Shown: piece after piece, positions 36,061 to 49,525 of the stretch
Numbering within the stretch: position 1 is the stretch's first letter
Layout: each line of letters opens with the position of its first letter
Source: Sternotherus odoratus
Lineage: Eukaryota; Chordata; Testudines; Kinosternidae
Length of the DNA: 64,000 nt
Direction of reading: 5' to 3'
Assembly: GCA_032164245.1 (NCBI GenBank)
Contig: JAVMKO010000006.1
Span: 105,603,310 to 105,667,309, forward strand
Notes under the pieces: model-generated
The model's input: only the letters and a program-made list of their open reading frames with translations
What the model was told of the DNA's origin: nothing
Database searches by the model: none
Translations under genes and position numbers: made by a program

Positions 36061-36833
36061 TCAATCTTACTTCCCTGATTCATTACAAGTTGTGCTATGC
36101 TCCGCTATAACGTTGTTTGTCTGCCTGCTTCGTCCACAGCTGGCAGCCCCCCTATGCCCACCCCCAGAGCCTCCCGCCAGTGTACCACACAGATCAGCAC
36201 CTTCACCCTGCTCCCCCCACATCCTGCCCATGGCAATCAGCTGGTTTGCGGCGTTTAGGAGGCATGGGGTGGAGGGGGAGGAGCGAGGCCACGGCGTGTG
36301 GAGTTAAAGCAGAGGAGGTGCAGTGGAGAAGAGGCAGGTTAAGGGAGGTGTTTTCGGGGAAGGGGTGGAGTGGGTGAGCCAAGAGTTGAGCCCCCCACTC
36401 CTGGAACTTGCAGAGTTGGGGAAGCTGCCGCTGCTCCTGTGCAATATTCTTCTCCTAACCTAGGGCACTCTCGCCCTCCTTGCCCGCCTCATTATCTGCA
36501 GTGCCACTGGGCTGTGCCTGTGTGGAGTTAGGTGGGGGCACATCCCACTGCTTCATATTCAACAATGATGTTCCCATTGCTTCATACTCAGCAATTACGA
36601 CTGTATATTAAACTGTTTTAAAAACTTATACCTCTATGAAATTGCATGTTTAAAATTGTTTAAAATGTATGTAAAGCCTTTTGTCTGGCCAAGAAAAATA
36701 TTTCTCTGGATTCTAATCCCCGCCCCACCCCATTTACATTAAGTGAAAGGATATTAAGCAAATTAAATTTCCTCATAAGAATTAAAGTTGCATTTTTCAG
36801 GAACAGAACTACAATGTTCAGTGAGGAGTTCCT
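36061..36833. mobile_element. Tigger-like element, 5'-truncated (U5)
   Basis: Same left truncation point (tcaatcttacttccctg) as U3. Confidence 0.5.
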
Positions 36834-36962
36834 GTATGGGAAGTTATAAGATGACCCAGCATCAGGTTACTAACACATATTCCAAACTCAGGCTGGCAAA
36901 CTGGTCTGTCTTAAACAAAGAAATGTGTGCTCTGCTTAATTTTGTATCTAAATGTTAACCAG

Positions 36963-37455
36963 AGTCATCAAGCAGGAAGGGAAACAAAGGAAGCCCTTTG
37001 TTTGTGAGGAAAAAGCAGCAGGGAACATCTTTTTACATAGACATTTTTTCTTCTGGTAACCAGGTAAAAATGATTCTCAAAGAGGGGCTATGACTATAAA
37101 AAGAAGGGGCAGACATCCCAAGGCACCACTCTGTCGCTCTCTCTCTGCCTCTCCCAATTGATTCACTGCATCTGAAGAGATAAAGGAAGCAGCCATTGGA
37201 TTGGAAGCGGGGTCCTGACCTATGAAATTTGGTCAGTAAGGCTACTGAAAGCATGTGGTGAGGAAAATTTTCCTTTGAATTTCACATCATTTTATAACTT
37301 AGGCACAAGTTGCATTCTAGCTTTATTTTTCTTGTAACCATGACTGACTTATTGGCCTCCTTATTTGCACTCACTTAAAATCTATCTTTGTCGTCAATAA
37401 ACTTTGTTTTATTGTTTTATCTAATCCAGTGTGTTTAAATAGAAGTGTCAGAGAA
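36963..37455 (+). repeat. LTR-like module, second copy in U5
   Basis: TATA box near 37096-37104 and an intact AATAAA near 37397. This copy is complete, unlike its U3 counterpart. Confidence 0.4.
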
Positions 37456-38552
37456 GCTAAGTTCATGGATATTACTGCTGTTAAAGAAATAATGGAGAAT
37501 GTAGCTTGTATTGGCAAGGAGAAGACTGGGCAGCACAGAATGCATATTTCTGGAGGGAAATCGAAAACTGGGGAGTATGTTGGGGTCACCCTGATGTATA
37601 ACCAAGGGTGATGAGAGCCTGAGTGTAACCCAACTATTCCTAGTCAGACTGCAGATATGCACAGAGGTTCAGGGTGTGATTTCCATACTAAATGGTTATT
37701 TGTGAGTGGCCCAGGGGGAAGCCACTTCAGCAAGGCATTGCAAGGTTGCAGGCATGTGTGAGACATCTGCTAATTAGTCTGGGTTCAGTCCTGGTATGTC
37801 ACAGCCACAAGCCTAGAAAATATCCCAGTAATACCAAAGGTGTGGTGAAGAAGGACAGTAGTGTTTAATTGACAGGAGAGGGTGAGGTCACCAAAGGGAT
37901 GGGTCCATGCACTGATTCATGGCTGAAGATGGACAAGGACATTGTGGTCATCACCTCCCCCCAAAAAAGATCCATGGCAGGCCCAGTGATGACTCTTCCC
38001 TTTTTCACTATGGTAGTAGAAATTATACCCCATGGGTGTACAGGTTTGACTGGTATTATCCGTGCTCCGGAGCATGTAGGTGCCCCCCTCTCCAAAGTGG
38101 TGACAATCTGTGAGGCATGGCAGGTTTGATTGTATTAGGAGGAAAAATTGATGATCCAAGGCAGATATATTTTTAGGTATAATCCATGGGGGAAGGGTTA
38201 CAAAGAATTTACATAAAGTCCCGCTTCTCTGATCACTAGTAGAAACAACCAAAAGCCAGCAATGTCTGTATTCACAAACTCCCAAGTTGCTCACTCGAGG
38301 TCTGTGCCCAGGAAACATTCTGCCCCTACTTCCTCCAGGAGTCATGCCCATAACTTGTCTTCGCGCCTTCTCTCATTATATCATTGATTATCTCATTATA
38401 AAGGTTATACTCTAATGAGTGTGTTCATCCTAGTTCTTTACATAGACTATTTCTATGTCTGGAGTTAGAAGAATAAGGTATAAACTTATATTACTGACTT
38501 AGACATATAAAGTGGAGGCCATTAAGGGTGCTTCAGAGTCAATGAACTGTAA

Positions 38553-38995
38553 ATGGCTTGGTTAACCTGCAAGCCATCCTGTGTAGGTGTGGGACAACCC
38601 AGGAAGAATGGCGACTGGGGTCTTACAGTGACATGTCACCATGTCACCTGATACTGAAATCCAGAGGTGGGTTGAATTCCAAACAAAGTAAACCAAGGGA
38701 TAAACTCCTAACCAATTTTCTAATCTGTTTACCGCTGTGCTGGTTTAGTGGTGGGGAGTGCAATCAGGTGAATTCAATTCCCAGTCCATTACAAAATAAT
38801 TTTACAGAGCCCGTGGGAATATTTTTCATAATTATATTGTTATTATTATTAATTGGTTTATATTCCAGTAAGGTCTACAGGCCCCAACTGAGATCAGTGG
38901 ATGAAACACGGGAAGCATCACAGGGCCAGAGAGAGATAGAAAGATTCTATAGGCTAGTGGCTAGAGGCACCCACCTAGCAGATGAGATGTTCAAC
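38553..38995 (+). repeat. Left inverted-repeat arm with OR tail relic (U5)
   Basis: Same arm as U1. Its block ccagaggtgggttgaattcc reappears in the second arm copy of U8 (58007-58026). Confidence 0.65.
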
Positions 38996-39029
38996 TTTAT
39001 GTCTCTTTCCCACGGGTAATTTAATTAGT

Positions 39030-40130
39030 TATCTGAAGTAGAATGGGTTGCTCTCACTCAGGGGATGGGATATTTTTTGGCAATGCAGAAAAACCCAGTG
39101 CATAATGTGCCAGGTTTGGTAACAGGGACTCCCATTGGCACTGTCACCTGAAATTACCCCTGAACCTGTATTCCCTGTGAGCCTGGGCCTCCAGAACACT
39201 GCCTTCTCGAGCCAGACACACTCGCCTGCTACAACAGAGACCCAGGGTCTGGGCCACACCACCAAAAGTGCAAATCTAGACTGAAACCAGCTCAGCGGAA
39301 TACCTGTCTCCAGCACTCAGACACCCAGCTCCCAATGGGATCTAAATCACAAATAAATTCATTTTACCCAATATAAATCTTATACAGGGTAAAAAGATTA
39401 ATGTTTGCTCTCTATATTACCGCAAGGGAGATTTGCACAACTATTTTCCCCCATTCTCAGGTAACAATTACTGATGCTGAGTTTATAACTAAACAAAAGT
39501 GATTTTATTAAGTATAAGAAGTAGGATTTAAGTGGTTTTAAGTAGGAACAGACAGAACAAAGGAAGTCACAAAGCAAAATAATGGAAAACACGCAAGTCT
39601 AAGCTTAATACACTCAGAAATCAGTTACAAATGTTCACATGCACCCCGAGTTATTACTTCAGATGCCCTTTGTGATCTGACTCCAGCCTGTTCTCACCCA
39701 CCCCTGTGATTAGGGTCCTTTTCTTTCCAGGTGCTTGCAGGTATCTCTGTGGGGTGGGGCAGCCCTCTCTTACACGAGCTGAAGACACATATGGTTGGCT
39801 TCCCCACTTTACATAGAACTTCCCTAAGGTGGGAAACCTTTGTTTGGAATCCCACCCATCTCTGGAAAGGTACCAGCTTCAAGATGGGTTTCAGTATCAG
39901 GTAACACGGTCAAGGTCACCATAAGACCACAGTCTGTGTTCTTCCTGGATTGTCCCACACATACACAGGAAGGCTTGCAGGTAAACAGAGTCATTCACAG
40001 TTCATCAATTCTAGTTTATACCTTATTCTCCTAACTCCACATTCTCCTAAGTCCACAACTATTGGGCTGAAAATTACTGTGGAAAGGGCCACCACCAACT
40101 CCTACAGTGGCTGTGTTGCGTCTGTCACCT
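39030..40130 (-). repeat. Interspersed repeat, LTR-retroelement-like (U5)
   Basis: Same element as U1. About 35 bp at its left edge (the gaacaactttgagagg stretch of U1) are missing. Confidence 0.4.
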
Positions 40131-40813
40131 AAATCCTACACACACACACACGCATTGGTTTGGGACAAAACTATTAAGAGTATTTGTAATACATGTGTGA
40201 ATAGTTTCAGGTCATTCCAAACACTATTGTTTTTTACAATAACTTATTAGTCCAGAAGACGTTTTTCACTGATTTCTAGACACCTTTGTGTCCCAATGCT
40301 GGGAAAACCTTAAAGAGACTTTTAGAGAGACATATGAAGTGAAATACAGTCACCTCAGTTTTGTATCATATTCAAAAGACCTCACAAGGGAGACAAGGAT
40401 TCAGACCATCTGATTCTCTGGCCCTCTCTGCTCCATTTCCACAAGGAAAGAGATGGCAATAACATTAATTGCATGTGCTGTGCACATTACTTGTCCTAGG
40501 AGCAAAGATGCTCCAGGGACTAAATTTCAAAGTAATCAAAACCAAATTTAACCTCTGCCACCCAAGAAAGCAGCTACTGAGGTATTATGGATAACATTGG
40601 TGTTGTTAGCAAACAGGGAAATATTTGACTCTAAGTCTGATCCTTTTCAACTCATTGTAAGTGAAGGGAGTAAAAATAAAGAGGTCCCACCAAGTCATGG
40701 ACAAACAAGTCAGTTTCAGAGCATTTCAGCTTTAAATTGTAAGGGCATTCACATGAAGGGAATGAAGGAATTCTGCTGAGAATAAAAAAATCTGAATATA
40801 TTAACCTATCAAA

Positions 40814-40866
40814 AGAAAGAAAGAGCTTTATAAGAAAGAGCTTTATAAGAGAAAGACCTTTATAAG
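40814..40866. repeat. Short tandem triplication at a deletion junction
   Basis: Three imperfect copies of a 17-18 bp motif (aagaaagagctttat, with variants) immediately precede the U5 deletion junction at 40870. The other units have a single copy followed by gggatggagaag. Confidence 0.7.
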
Positions 40867-40934
40867 GGAAAATTATTTTGTAAAGGGCTGGGAATTAAAT
40901 TAATTAAATTAAACCAGCACAGATTTAAACAGAT

Positions 40935-41873
40935 TCAAGAATAGGTTAGGAATTTATTCGTTGCTCTCCTCAGGGCGTCCTTCACCTCCCTGTTCCTCAG
41001 GCTGTAGATGAGGGGGTTCAACATGGGGATCACCACCGTGTAAAACACTGAGGCCACTTTGTCGGTATCCATGGAATAGCTGGAGGTGGGACGTAAATAC
41101 ATGAAGAGTTGGGTGTCATAAAACAGGGCCACAGCAGTCAAGTGGAAAGCGCAGGTGGAGAAGGCTTTGCGCCGGCCCTCAGCAGAGTGGATCTGCAGGA
41201 TGGTGGAGATGATATAGACATAGGAGAAAAGAACAGTCACAAAGCCGATCCCTGTAATGCAGCCAATGAAAGCAAACATCAGAATCTCGTTGTTGCGGGT
41301 GTCAGAACAGGAGAGCGCCAACAGTGGGGGGATGTCACAGAAGAAATGGCTGATGATGTTGGAGCTGCAGAATGACAGCCGAAACATAAAACACGAGTGT
41401 ATCACTGAATCCACCACCCCCACAGAGTACACCCCAGCCACGAGCTGTATACAAAGCTGCCTGGACATAGTGACCGTATAAAGCAGCGGTTTACAGATGG
41501 CCACATAACGGTCATAGGCCATCACAGCCAGCAAGAGACACTCAACATCTGCAAAAAGGACAAAGAGATACATTTGCACAGCACAGGCAGTGTAAGAAAT
41601 GCTTTTCCTCTTGGCTAAGAAATTCAGCAGCATTTTAGGGGAAATTATTGAGGAATAGCAGAGGTCACATAAAGACAAATTACTGAGGAAAAAGTACATG
41701 GGGGTGTGGAATTGGGGATCAATTATGATTAACAAGATCATCCCCCCATTCAGCACCAGGGTGATAACGAAAATCAGTAGGAACACCACAAACAGGGGAA
41801 CCTGCAGCTCCGGACGATCCGTCAGTCCTGAGAGAATGAACTCAGTCACCTCCGAGTGATTTCCCTTTTCCAT
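40935..41873 (-). CDS. Class II olfactory receptor, C-type (OR5)
   Basis: Intact, 312 residues. A mosaic relative to its neighbours: the TM5 block is B-type ([14 protein letters not shown]), while the C-terminal third follows the general array sequence (TSSYSMDTD). Private residues include F35, F55, F104-V-L, K128 (ICKPLLY where every other copy has N), I142 and Y311. All signature motifs (N5 sequon, DRY, SYVYII, KAFSTC, NPLIY) are intact. Its 3' flank is truncated by the U5 deletion, so only about 65 bp of the right inverted-repeat arm follow the stop; any downstream poly(A) site must come from the foreign sequence beyond 40870. Confidence 0.95.
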   Translation of the reverse strand: MEKGNHSEVTEFILSGLTDRPELQVPLFVVFLLIFVITLVLNGGMILLIIIDPQFHTPMYFFLSNLSLCDLCYSSIISPKMLLNFLAKRKSISYTACAVQMYLFVLFADVECLLLAVMAYDRYVAICKPLLYTVTMSRQLCIQLVAGVYSVGVVDSVIHSCFMFRLSFCSSNIISHFFCDIPPLLALSCSDTRNNEILMFAFIGCITGIGFVTVLFSYVYIISTILQIHSAEGRRKAFSTCAFHLTAVALFYDTQLFMYLRPTSSYSMDTDKVASVFYTVVIPMLNPLIYSLRNREVKDALRRATNKFLTYS

Positions 41874-42399
41874 CTCCTCTGAACAGAGATGTGGGCAGGT
41901 GAATGGTGCAGAAAACTTGTCCCTTCTCTGTAATGAAATAAGTGAAGATAAATAGAGATCAGTTTGTTAATGGAAATCAGTACCCTCTCAGGGAATGTTT
42001 AAGTCTACAGATCCAGATATTCACAGATGGTCATTCCAGATTTTCAATGAGATGCACACACTTTGCAAATACAATAACACACAGGCTAGTCATGCCCCAC
42101 ATGAACACTCCTGTTCACTAATCCGAACAGCAAACAGTGACTTGTGACTTTGCTGTGAGTGAATCAGTCTGAAGAGATAATTTGTTAGCTCAAGAAGGAG
42201 TGAGAGTAAAGGAGCGTCAATCTTTCTACCCCTTTGGGCAAGGTGAGCTCTGTGGCTTGGCATATCAGTTTGGGGTAAAGTTGCTCATTCTGCTAATTAA
42301 GCTTTTGGGTATTTACTTTAGCCTGTATGAAAACCCAGAGACATAATGGAAAGCCCCGGCTTTGGTGACCATTTACTTGCTTATTTTTTCCAATCAAGG

Positions 42400-42480
42400 A
42401 GGTCGCTCCTTAGCTGAATGGATAGGAGTTGGGGCTGAGGCTTTTAGTGCTGGAGGTCTTGAGTAAAATACCGGCTGATC
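42400..42480 (+). other. tRNA-like block (U5)
   Basis: Same as U2, located about 530 bp upstream of the OR5 start. Confidence 0.3.
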
Positions 42481-43454
42481 ACCTTGGTCTCTGCGCGAGT
42501 GGTACGGTGATGTTGGAGAATCGCACAAACCTGCTGAGAAGAGAGAGAGAGATGTGGTGGCATTTCCCCCTGACAGAAACTGCCAGTTGGATCATTCGTG
42601 AAGTTTTATACTGAGATGTGTGATCTATGGGACAGGATCCCTTAAGCAACTGGGAATAGTTGAGATCAGAGCGCCAGAACACCTAATTAATGCATTCAGT
42701 GAACCAAAGTCACCTTGGTGTAATTGGTGCCCTGGGGATTAATTTGACCTGCTCTTTCTTACCGTGTTATTAAATTATGCAATTTCTACCAGAGTTACAG
42801 ATTATGATCTGTTGAGTAGAGAATCAAATTTCCCACTAAATAAAACTTCCCATGAAAAATTTTCAACTAGCCTTAGCAACATATTTGGGATTTAAGGAAC
42901 AGAACGTGAGATTCAGGTGAAACGTTCTTATAGTTTGCAGCTGTAGCTGATATCTTCTCATTCATTCCTGGTTTCAGAATAACTTCGTTGTCCTGGCCCC
43001 AATAGGTGGAATGTAAAACGGTAAAACATGTAGGATTATCTAGCTATTTATAGCATGCCAATCACCATGGTATCCTATGTCCTTCCCTTGCTAGGTTACT
43101 CCCCAAAGTAGGGAAGATAGGTTCACTCATTTTGCTTGATGGTTACCACATGGTGGCCAGATGAGCTGAGGAGGAGACCACTACAGACTTCTGCAGTTAC
43201 CAAACTATCCCTCTTGCATGAATATTATCTGCACACAGGATTCAGCTTTAAAATCTAAATAAATCTATGAGTCAACTACAAATAGCCATGCTCTCACTGT
43301 AAATATTAATACAATTTTTGGATAATGTATGTGAAGTTATAATACTACACTGTATCGTGTTAATAATACATGTCCAGACTGAGGATAGCAAATGGGTCTG
43401 TCCTAAATGAAGAAATATGTGCTCTGTATATTTTTGTATATAACCCTAAACAGT

Positions 43455-43945
43455 AACCTGAGTCATCAAGCAGGAAGGGATACAAAGGAAGCCCCAAAAG
43501 TGAGGGAAAAGCAGCAGGGAACATCCTTCTACATAGACCTATTGTCTTCTGGTAACCAAGTGGAAATGTTTCTCAAACGGGGATCAGACTATAAAAAGAA
43601 GAGGCAGACATTCCAAGACACCTCTCTCTCTCTGCCCATTGATTCACTGCATCTGAAGAGATAAAGGAATCAGTCATTAGACTGGGGGAGGTGTCCTGAC
43701 CTAAGAAGCTTGGTCAGTAAAACTGCTCAAAGCATGTGGTGAGGAAACATTTGCTTTTAATTGCACATCATTTGTTAACTTAGGCACAAGTTGCATTCTA
43801 TGTTTATCTTTCTTGGAACCATGTCTGACTTCTAGGCCTCCTTATTTACACTCACTTAAAATCTATCTTTGTAGTCAATGAACTTTCTTTTATTGTTTTT
43901 TTCTAACTGAGTTTCTTTAAATATAAGTGTGTGAGAAACAAAGTT
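43455..43945 (+). repeat. LTR-like module (U6)
   Basis: TATA box near 43590-43598; the poly(A) hexamer is mutated to aatgaa. Confidence 0.35.
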
Positions 43946-44999
43946 GAATGGATATTAGTTCTGTTAAATAAATAATGGACAATGTATCTTTTATTGTCCA
44001 GGAGAGGACTTGGCAGCACAGGATGTACATTTGGGGAGGGAAATCAATGACTAGGGAATGTGTTGGGGTCACCCTGCAGTATAACCAAGAGTGGTGAGAG
44101 CCTGAGGGTAACCCAATTATTCCTGACCGGACTGCACTTCACACATGCTCAGGGTGTGATGTGCTTGCTCGATGGTTGTTTATGAGTGGTTCAGGTGGAA
44201 GCCACTTCATCAAGGCATTGAAAGGTAGCAGGTAGGTGTGACACAGCTGCTGATTACTTTGGATTCGACCCTGTTATGTCACAGCCACACTAACACCAAA
44301 AATGTGGTACAGACTGACAGTAGTGTTCTGTTGATTTGAAAGGGTGAGGTCACCACAGGGATGGGCCCATGTATTGATCGATGACTGAAGATGCACAAGG
44401 CTATTGTGGTCATCACCAAACCCCCAAGGATATCCATGGCAGGCCCAGTGATAACTCTTCCCTTCTTCACTGTGGTAGCAGAAATTATCCCCCACCAGTG
44501 CGCAGACTTGGCTGTTATTATCCATGCTCCAGGGCATGTTGGTGCCTCCGTCTCCAATCTGTGAGGCATTGCAGGGTTGAGTGTATTAGGAGGAAGAATT
44601 GATGATACAAGTCAGTGATATTCTTTGGTATAATCCATGGGGGAGGGGTTACAAAGAATGTTCACAAAGTCCTGCTTCCCTGATCACTAGTAGAAACAAC
44701 CAACAGACAGTAATCTCTGTATTCAGAAACACCCAAGTCTGTCACTCCAGGTCCCAGGAAACACTCTGCCCCTACATCCTACAGGAGTCATGCTCATAAC
44801 TCCTCCTCCCACCTTCTCTCATTATACCATTATAAAGGTTATAGTCTCTCATTTTAAAGTTATAATTTACTGAGTGTGTTCATCCTATTTGTTTGCAGGG
44901 AATATTTCTATGTCTGGAGTTAGAAGAATAAGCAATAAACTTGTATTACTGACTTAGACATATGAAGTGGAGGCCATTAAGGGTGCTGCAGATTCAATG

Positions 45000-45475
45000 A
45001 ACTGTAAATGGCTCAGTTTATATGCAATCCATCCTGTGTATCTGTGGGTCAACCGAGGGAGAATGGAGACTGGGGTCTTACAGTGACATGAGATCATGTC
45101 ACTTGATACTGAAATCCATCTTGAAGCAGGTACTTTTCCAGAGACCAGTGGAATTCCAAACAAAGGAAAGAAAGGGAGAAACTACTAACCAATTTTGTAA
45201 TCTGTTTACTGCTGTGCTGGATCAGTGGTGGGGAGTGCAAACAGGTGAATTCAATTCCCAGCCCATTACAGAATAATTTCACAGAGCCCATGGGACTATT
45301 TTTCATAATTATGTTGTTATGATTATTATTTTGTTTGTATTCCAACAAGGTCTGCAGTTCCCAGCTGAGATGAGTGGACAAAACACAAGAAGCATCACAG
45401 GACCATAGAGATAGAGAATGATTCTATAGACTGGTGGCCAGGGGCACCCACCTAAAGGGTGAGATGTTCAACTTT
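45000..45475 (+). repeat. Left inverted-repeat arm with OR tail relic (U6)
   Basis: The clearest alignment to the right arm: from aggaaagaaagggagaaact (45164-45183) to gagatgttcaacttt it follows the reverse complement of 47690-47995 in order, at roughly three-quarters identity by eye. The stop codon of the relic tail is lost (ttttgtaat). Confidence 0.75.
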
Positions 45476-45519
45476 ATGTCTCTCTTCCAAGGGTTATTTA
45501 ATTAGTTATCCAAAGTAGA

Positions 45520-46310
45520 ACAACTTTGAGAGGAGAGGTTGGAGTGCTATTCCAGTCTGGGTTGCTCTCACTCAGGGGCTGGGATATTTTGCGGCAATAC
45601 AGAAAACCCAAGTGCATAATGTGCCAGGTTCAGTCACAGAGACCCCCATTGGCACTGTCACCTGATATGCTGAAATTACCTCTGAACCTGTTTTCCCTGC
45701 CAGCCTGGACCTCCAGAATCCCGCCTTGTTGAGCCAGACACGCTCCACTGCTTCAACACAGACCTGGGGTCTGGGCCACACCCCCAAAAGTGCAAATCCA
45801 GTTTGAAACCAGCTCAGAGAGATATCTGTCTCCAGCACACAGACACCCAGCTCCCAGTGGGACCGAAAGCCCAAATAAATCCCTTTTAATGTCTATAATT
45901 TTATACAGTGATAAATGTTTGCGCTCTATATTACCGCAAAGGAGATCTGCACAACTATTTGCCCCGGCCCACAGGTAACAATTACTGACACTGAGTCTAT
46001 AAGTAAACAAAAAATATTTTATTAAGTATAAAAAGTTGCATTTAAGTGGTTTTAAGTAGGAACAGACAGAACAAAATAAGTCACAAAGCAAAATAAAACA
46101 AAATATGCAAAGCTAAGCTTAATACACTCAGAAATCAGTTATAAATGTTAACTTCTCCCCCCAGTTCTTACGTCAGGAAAAATCCTTCTCAGGTCAGATG
46201 CCTTTTCTGACCTGGCTCCAGCCTGTTCTCACCTACCCCTGTGGTTAGGGTCCTTTTCTTTCCAGGTGCCTGCAGGTATCTCTGTGGGGTGGGGAGGCCG
46301 TCTCCTAAGC
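45520..46310 (-). repeat. Interspersed repeat, shortened (U6)
   Basis: Retains the minus-strand AATAAA (near 46017) but ends about 500 bp earlier than in U1, lacking the inverted partner of the left arm's first block. Confidence 0.4.
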
Positions 46311-47319
46311 CCCATTTAACCTCTGCCACCCAAAGTAGCAGCTACAGAAGTATTAAGGGTAATGTTGGTGTGGTTAGCAAACAGGGAAATATTTGATCCC
46401 TCAGTCTGATTTTATTATTCTGAGCAGGTACTGCTTCCGTCCTCAACTCAGTGTAAGTGAAGGGAGCAAAAGCAACGAGGTACCACCAAGTCATGGGCAA
46501 AAAAATCAGTTTCAGAGCATTTCAGCCTTTAATTGTAATGACATTCACATGAAGGAAAGGAAGGAATTCTGCTGAGAAGAAACATTTTTGAATATATTTA
46601 CCTATCAAAAGACAGAAAGAGCTTTCTAAGGGATGGAGAAGAGTGACTGGAAAAGGAGAGAACAATAGCTGTAATAGGAAGGGGGAAACTTCCCCATCAC
46701 TTTAGGGAATGTCTATACTAAAGCCATTAAATGTGCTCAGCTATTGTGTGTAGCAGCACCCCAGTGTAAATGTTTTCCACATTGAAGGAAGACGGTTTTT
46801 CATTGATGCAGTTAATCCACATCTCCGAGAAGCAATAGCTAAGTCCATGAGAGAATTACACTGAGGGTGAGCACAAGCAAACTGCCTCGAACAGGGTGTG
46901 AAAAGTCCTTCTCCTGCTCCCCGTATGATGGAGCTCTGTTGATCTAAGTTTTTAAGCATGAACCAGGCCTCAGAGAAGCTGCCGATGGAAAAACCAGTTG
47001 GGAAATATGGACTCTCCCTGCCAGGGCAGCAGAATCCCCTTTCGTTCTCCTTGTTCAGGCTAATTGGAAATATTAAAGTTTCCCAGAAGAGATTATTCTG
47101 CATTCGGATCGTGTTCAGGGTCAGGCTGTGTGGGTGTAGTGGGCACTCTGTCTGTGTCTGTGTGTGTGTGAGAGAGAGTTTCGTGTGCATTGACACTCTG
47201 TGTGTGCATATGGTGGTGGGTACAGTGGAGCTGAATGAGGGGTTTGGGCCGGTGTGTGTCCCTTGCCCTGCCCAGTGCTCAGGCTGGTGTCCCCCCTCCT
47301 CCCAGTGCAGGCTCCTTGT

Positions 47320-47585
47320 GAGATCATAAAATTGTAGGACTGGAGGGGACCGTGAGAGCTCATCTAGTCCAGTTCCCTGCACTCACAGCACAACTGACTT
47401 ACGTAAACCATCCCTCACAGGGGTTTGTGTGAGGGATGTTCTTAAAAATCTCCAAAGGTAGAGATTCCACTACCTTCCTAGGCAAATAATTCCAGTGTTT
47501 AAGAACCCTCATGGTTGGGATGTTTCTCCTAATATCTAACCTAAGCTGCAATTGAAGTGCATCAGTTCTTGTCCTATCCTCCCCA
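47320..47585 (-). mobile_element. CR1 LINE 3' fragment (U6)
   Basis: Starts at the cataaaattgtaggactgga segment, which is closer to the usual CR1 3' end than the U1 copy. Confidence 0.65.
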
Positions 47586-47966
47586 GTTCCCCACCTCCAC
47601 ACACAGTGTTTTGCAATTTTATTCCTAAACTCTTTGTGGCAGATTGGGACACAGAAACCCCTTTGGAACTGTCACCTGACGTGCTTAGATGTGAAGTTGA
47701 ACATCTCACTCCCTAGCTGGCTGCCCCTAGCCAATAGTTTAAAATATCATTCCCTCTTTCAGGACCTTTGAGTCTTCCTCAGGTTTTCTCCACTGATCTC
47801 AGTTGGAGCCTACAGACCTTGTTGAAATACAAACAAATTAATAATAATAACAATATAAAAATGAATTATTCTACCACGGCTCTGCAAAATTATTTTGTAA
47901 TGGGCTGGGAATAAATTCACCTGTTTCCACTCCCCATCATTAAACCAGTATGAGAGTTAAACAGAT

Positions 47967-48905
47967 TCAGGAATTGGTTAGGAGTTTATTCATTGCTTTC
48001 CGCAGGGCGTCCTTCACCTCCCGGTTCCTCAGGCTGTAGATGAGGGGGTTCAACATGGGGATCACCACCGTATAAAACACTGAGGCCACTTTGTCGGTGT
48101 CCATGGAATAGCTGGAGGTGGGACGTAAAAACATGAAGAGTTGGGTTCCAAAATTCAGGGCCACAGCAGTTAAGTGGAAAGAGCAGGTGGAGAAGGCTTT
48201 TCGCCGGCCCTCGGCAGAGTGGATCCGCAGGATGGTGGAGATGATATAGACATAGGAGAGGAGGATAGTCACAAAGCTTGTAACTTTAATGCAGCATGTG
48301 GAAGCAAACATCACAATCTCATTAATGTTGGTGTTAGAACAGGATAGAGCCAAGAGTGAGGGGACGTCACAGAGGAAATGTTTGATGATGTTGGAACTGC
48401 AGAATGACAGCCAAAATGTAAAACATGTGTGAATCACTGAATCCACCACCCCCACAGCAAACACCCCAGCCACCAGCTGTTTGCAAAGCTGCCTGGACAT
48501 CGTGACCATATAGAGCAGCGGGTTACAGATGGCCACATAACGGTCATAGGCCATCACAGCCAGCAAGAGGGACACAACATCTGTGAAAATGATACCAAGA
48601 TACATTTGCACAGCACAGGCTATGAAGGAAATGCTTTTCCTCTTGGCTAAGAAATTCAGCAGTATCTCAGGGGATAATATCGAGGAATTGCAGATATCAC
48701 AAAAAGATAAACTACAGAGAAAAAAGTACATGGGGGTGTGGAGTCGGGTATCAAGCATGATTAACAAGATCATCCCCCCATTCAGCACCAGGGTGATACC
48801 ATAAATCAGTAGGAACACCACAAACAGAGGAACCTGCAGCTCCGGACGATCTGTCAGTCCTAAGAGAATGAACTCAGTCACCTCCGAGTGATTTCCCTTT
48901 TCCAT
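47967..48905 (-). CDS. Class II olfactory receptor, D-type (OR6)
   Basis: Intact, 312 residues. Distinguished from the A, B and C types by [14 protein letters not shown] in TM2, [13 protein letters not shown] before TM3, FLCD in place of FFCD around C179, and [14 protein letters not shown] in TM5. Private changes are L15, V29, S112, M133, F149, N191 and K207. The core motifs (N5 sequon, DRY, SYVYII, KAFSTC, NPLIY) are intact. It pairs with OR8, which lies exactly 12,956 bp away, with 17 differences. Downstream of the stop the right arm, the 3' flank and a minus-strand AATAAA near 47621 are preserved. Confidence 0.95.
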   Translation of the reverse strand: MEKGNHSEVTEFILLGLTDRPELQVPLFVVFLLIYGITLVLNGGMILLIMLDTRLHTPMYFFLCSLSFCDICNSSILSPEILLNFLAKRKSISFIACAVQMYLGIIFTDVVSLLLAVMAYDRYVAICNPLLYMVTMSRQLCKQLVAGVFAVGVVDSVIHTCFTFWLSFCSSNIIKHFLCDVPSLLALSCSNTNINEIVMFASTCCIKVTSFVTILLSYVYIISTILRIHSAEGRRKAFSTCSFHLTAVALNFGTQLFMFLRPTSSYSMDTDKVASVFYTVVIPMLNPLIYSLRNREVKDALRKAMNKLLTNS

Positions 48906-49439
48906 CTCCTCTCAACAGAGATCAGACAGCTACAGAGATGTGGGCAGGTGGGTGGTGCAGAAAACCTGTCCCTTCTCTGTATGGAAAGAAGTGAAGATAA
49001 ATGGAGATCAATGGACATCAGTAGCCACTCAGGGGAGGGCTTAGTCCATAGAACCAGATATTCACAGCTGGTTATTCCAGGTGTTTCATAAGATGCACAC
49101 ACTGTGCAAATACAATAACACACAGGGTAATCATGCCGACTGAACGAACAATCCTATTCACTAATCCAAACAGAAAACAGTGACTTGTGATTCTGCTGCG
49201 AGTGAATCAGTCTGTAGAGATTATTATTTAGCTAAGAAAGGGGTGAGAGTACAGGAGTGTCAGTCTTTCTACCCTCTTGCAGTAAGGGGAGCTCTGTGGC
49301 TTGGCATGTCAGGTTGGGGTAACCTTGCTCACTCTGCTGATTAAGCTCTTTGGCATTTAATTTAGACTGTATGAAAACCCAGAGACATAACAGAAAGCCC
49401 TGGCTTAGGTGACTATGGAATTGGCTATTTTATCCAACC

Positions 49440-49525
49440 AAGTAGCCTGTTCCATTATCTGTAGGAGTAGGAGTTTGGACTGAGGCCTTTAGTGCTGGAG
49501 GTCTTGAATTCAGTACCTGCCGATC
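49440..49525 (+). other. tRNA-like block (U6)
   Basis: Box B-like ggtcttgaattcagtacc; box A is degraded (tatctgtaggag). Confidence 0.25.

Larger units (their letters stand above)
33956..42773. repeat. Tandem unit U5 (C-type, internally rearranged)
   Basis: Like U3 it begins with an extra copy: 33956-34619 spacer, 34620-35120 LTR-like module, 35121-35597 spacer, 35598-35885 repeat fragment. Then 35886-36060 spacer, 36061-36833 truncated Tigger-like element, 36963-37455 second LTR-like module, 37456-38552 spacer, 38553-38995 left arm, 39030-40130 minus-strand repeat and 40140-40869 spacer. At 40870 a deletion jumps into the right arm (40870-40965), removing the CR1 fragment and TG run. 41880-42399 is OR 5' flank; 42400-42480 tRNA-like; the remainder is featureless. 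Confidence 0.8.

Noticed and set aside
38558..39019. 153-codon plus-strand ORF in U5
   Set aside because: It covers the left inverted-repeat arm. Sister units break the frame by single changes, so there is no sign of coding constraint.
46741..47382. 213-codon minus-strand ORF in U6
   Set aside because: It runs through spacer, a TG microsatellite and the CR1 edge. The same DNA in U1 and U8 has no matching frame, so it is fortuitous.
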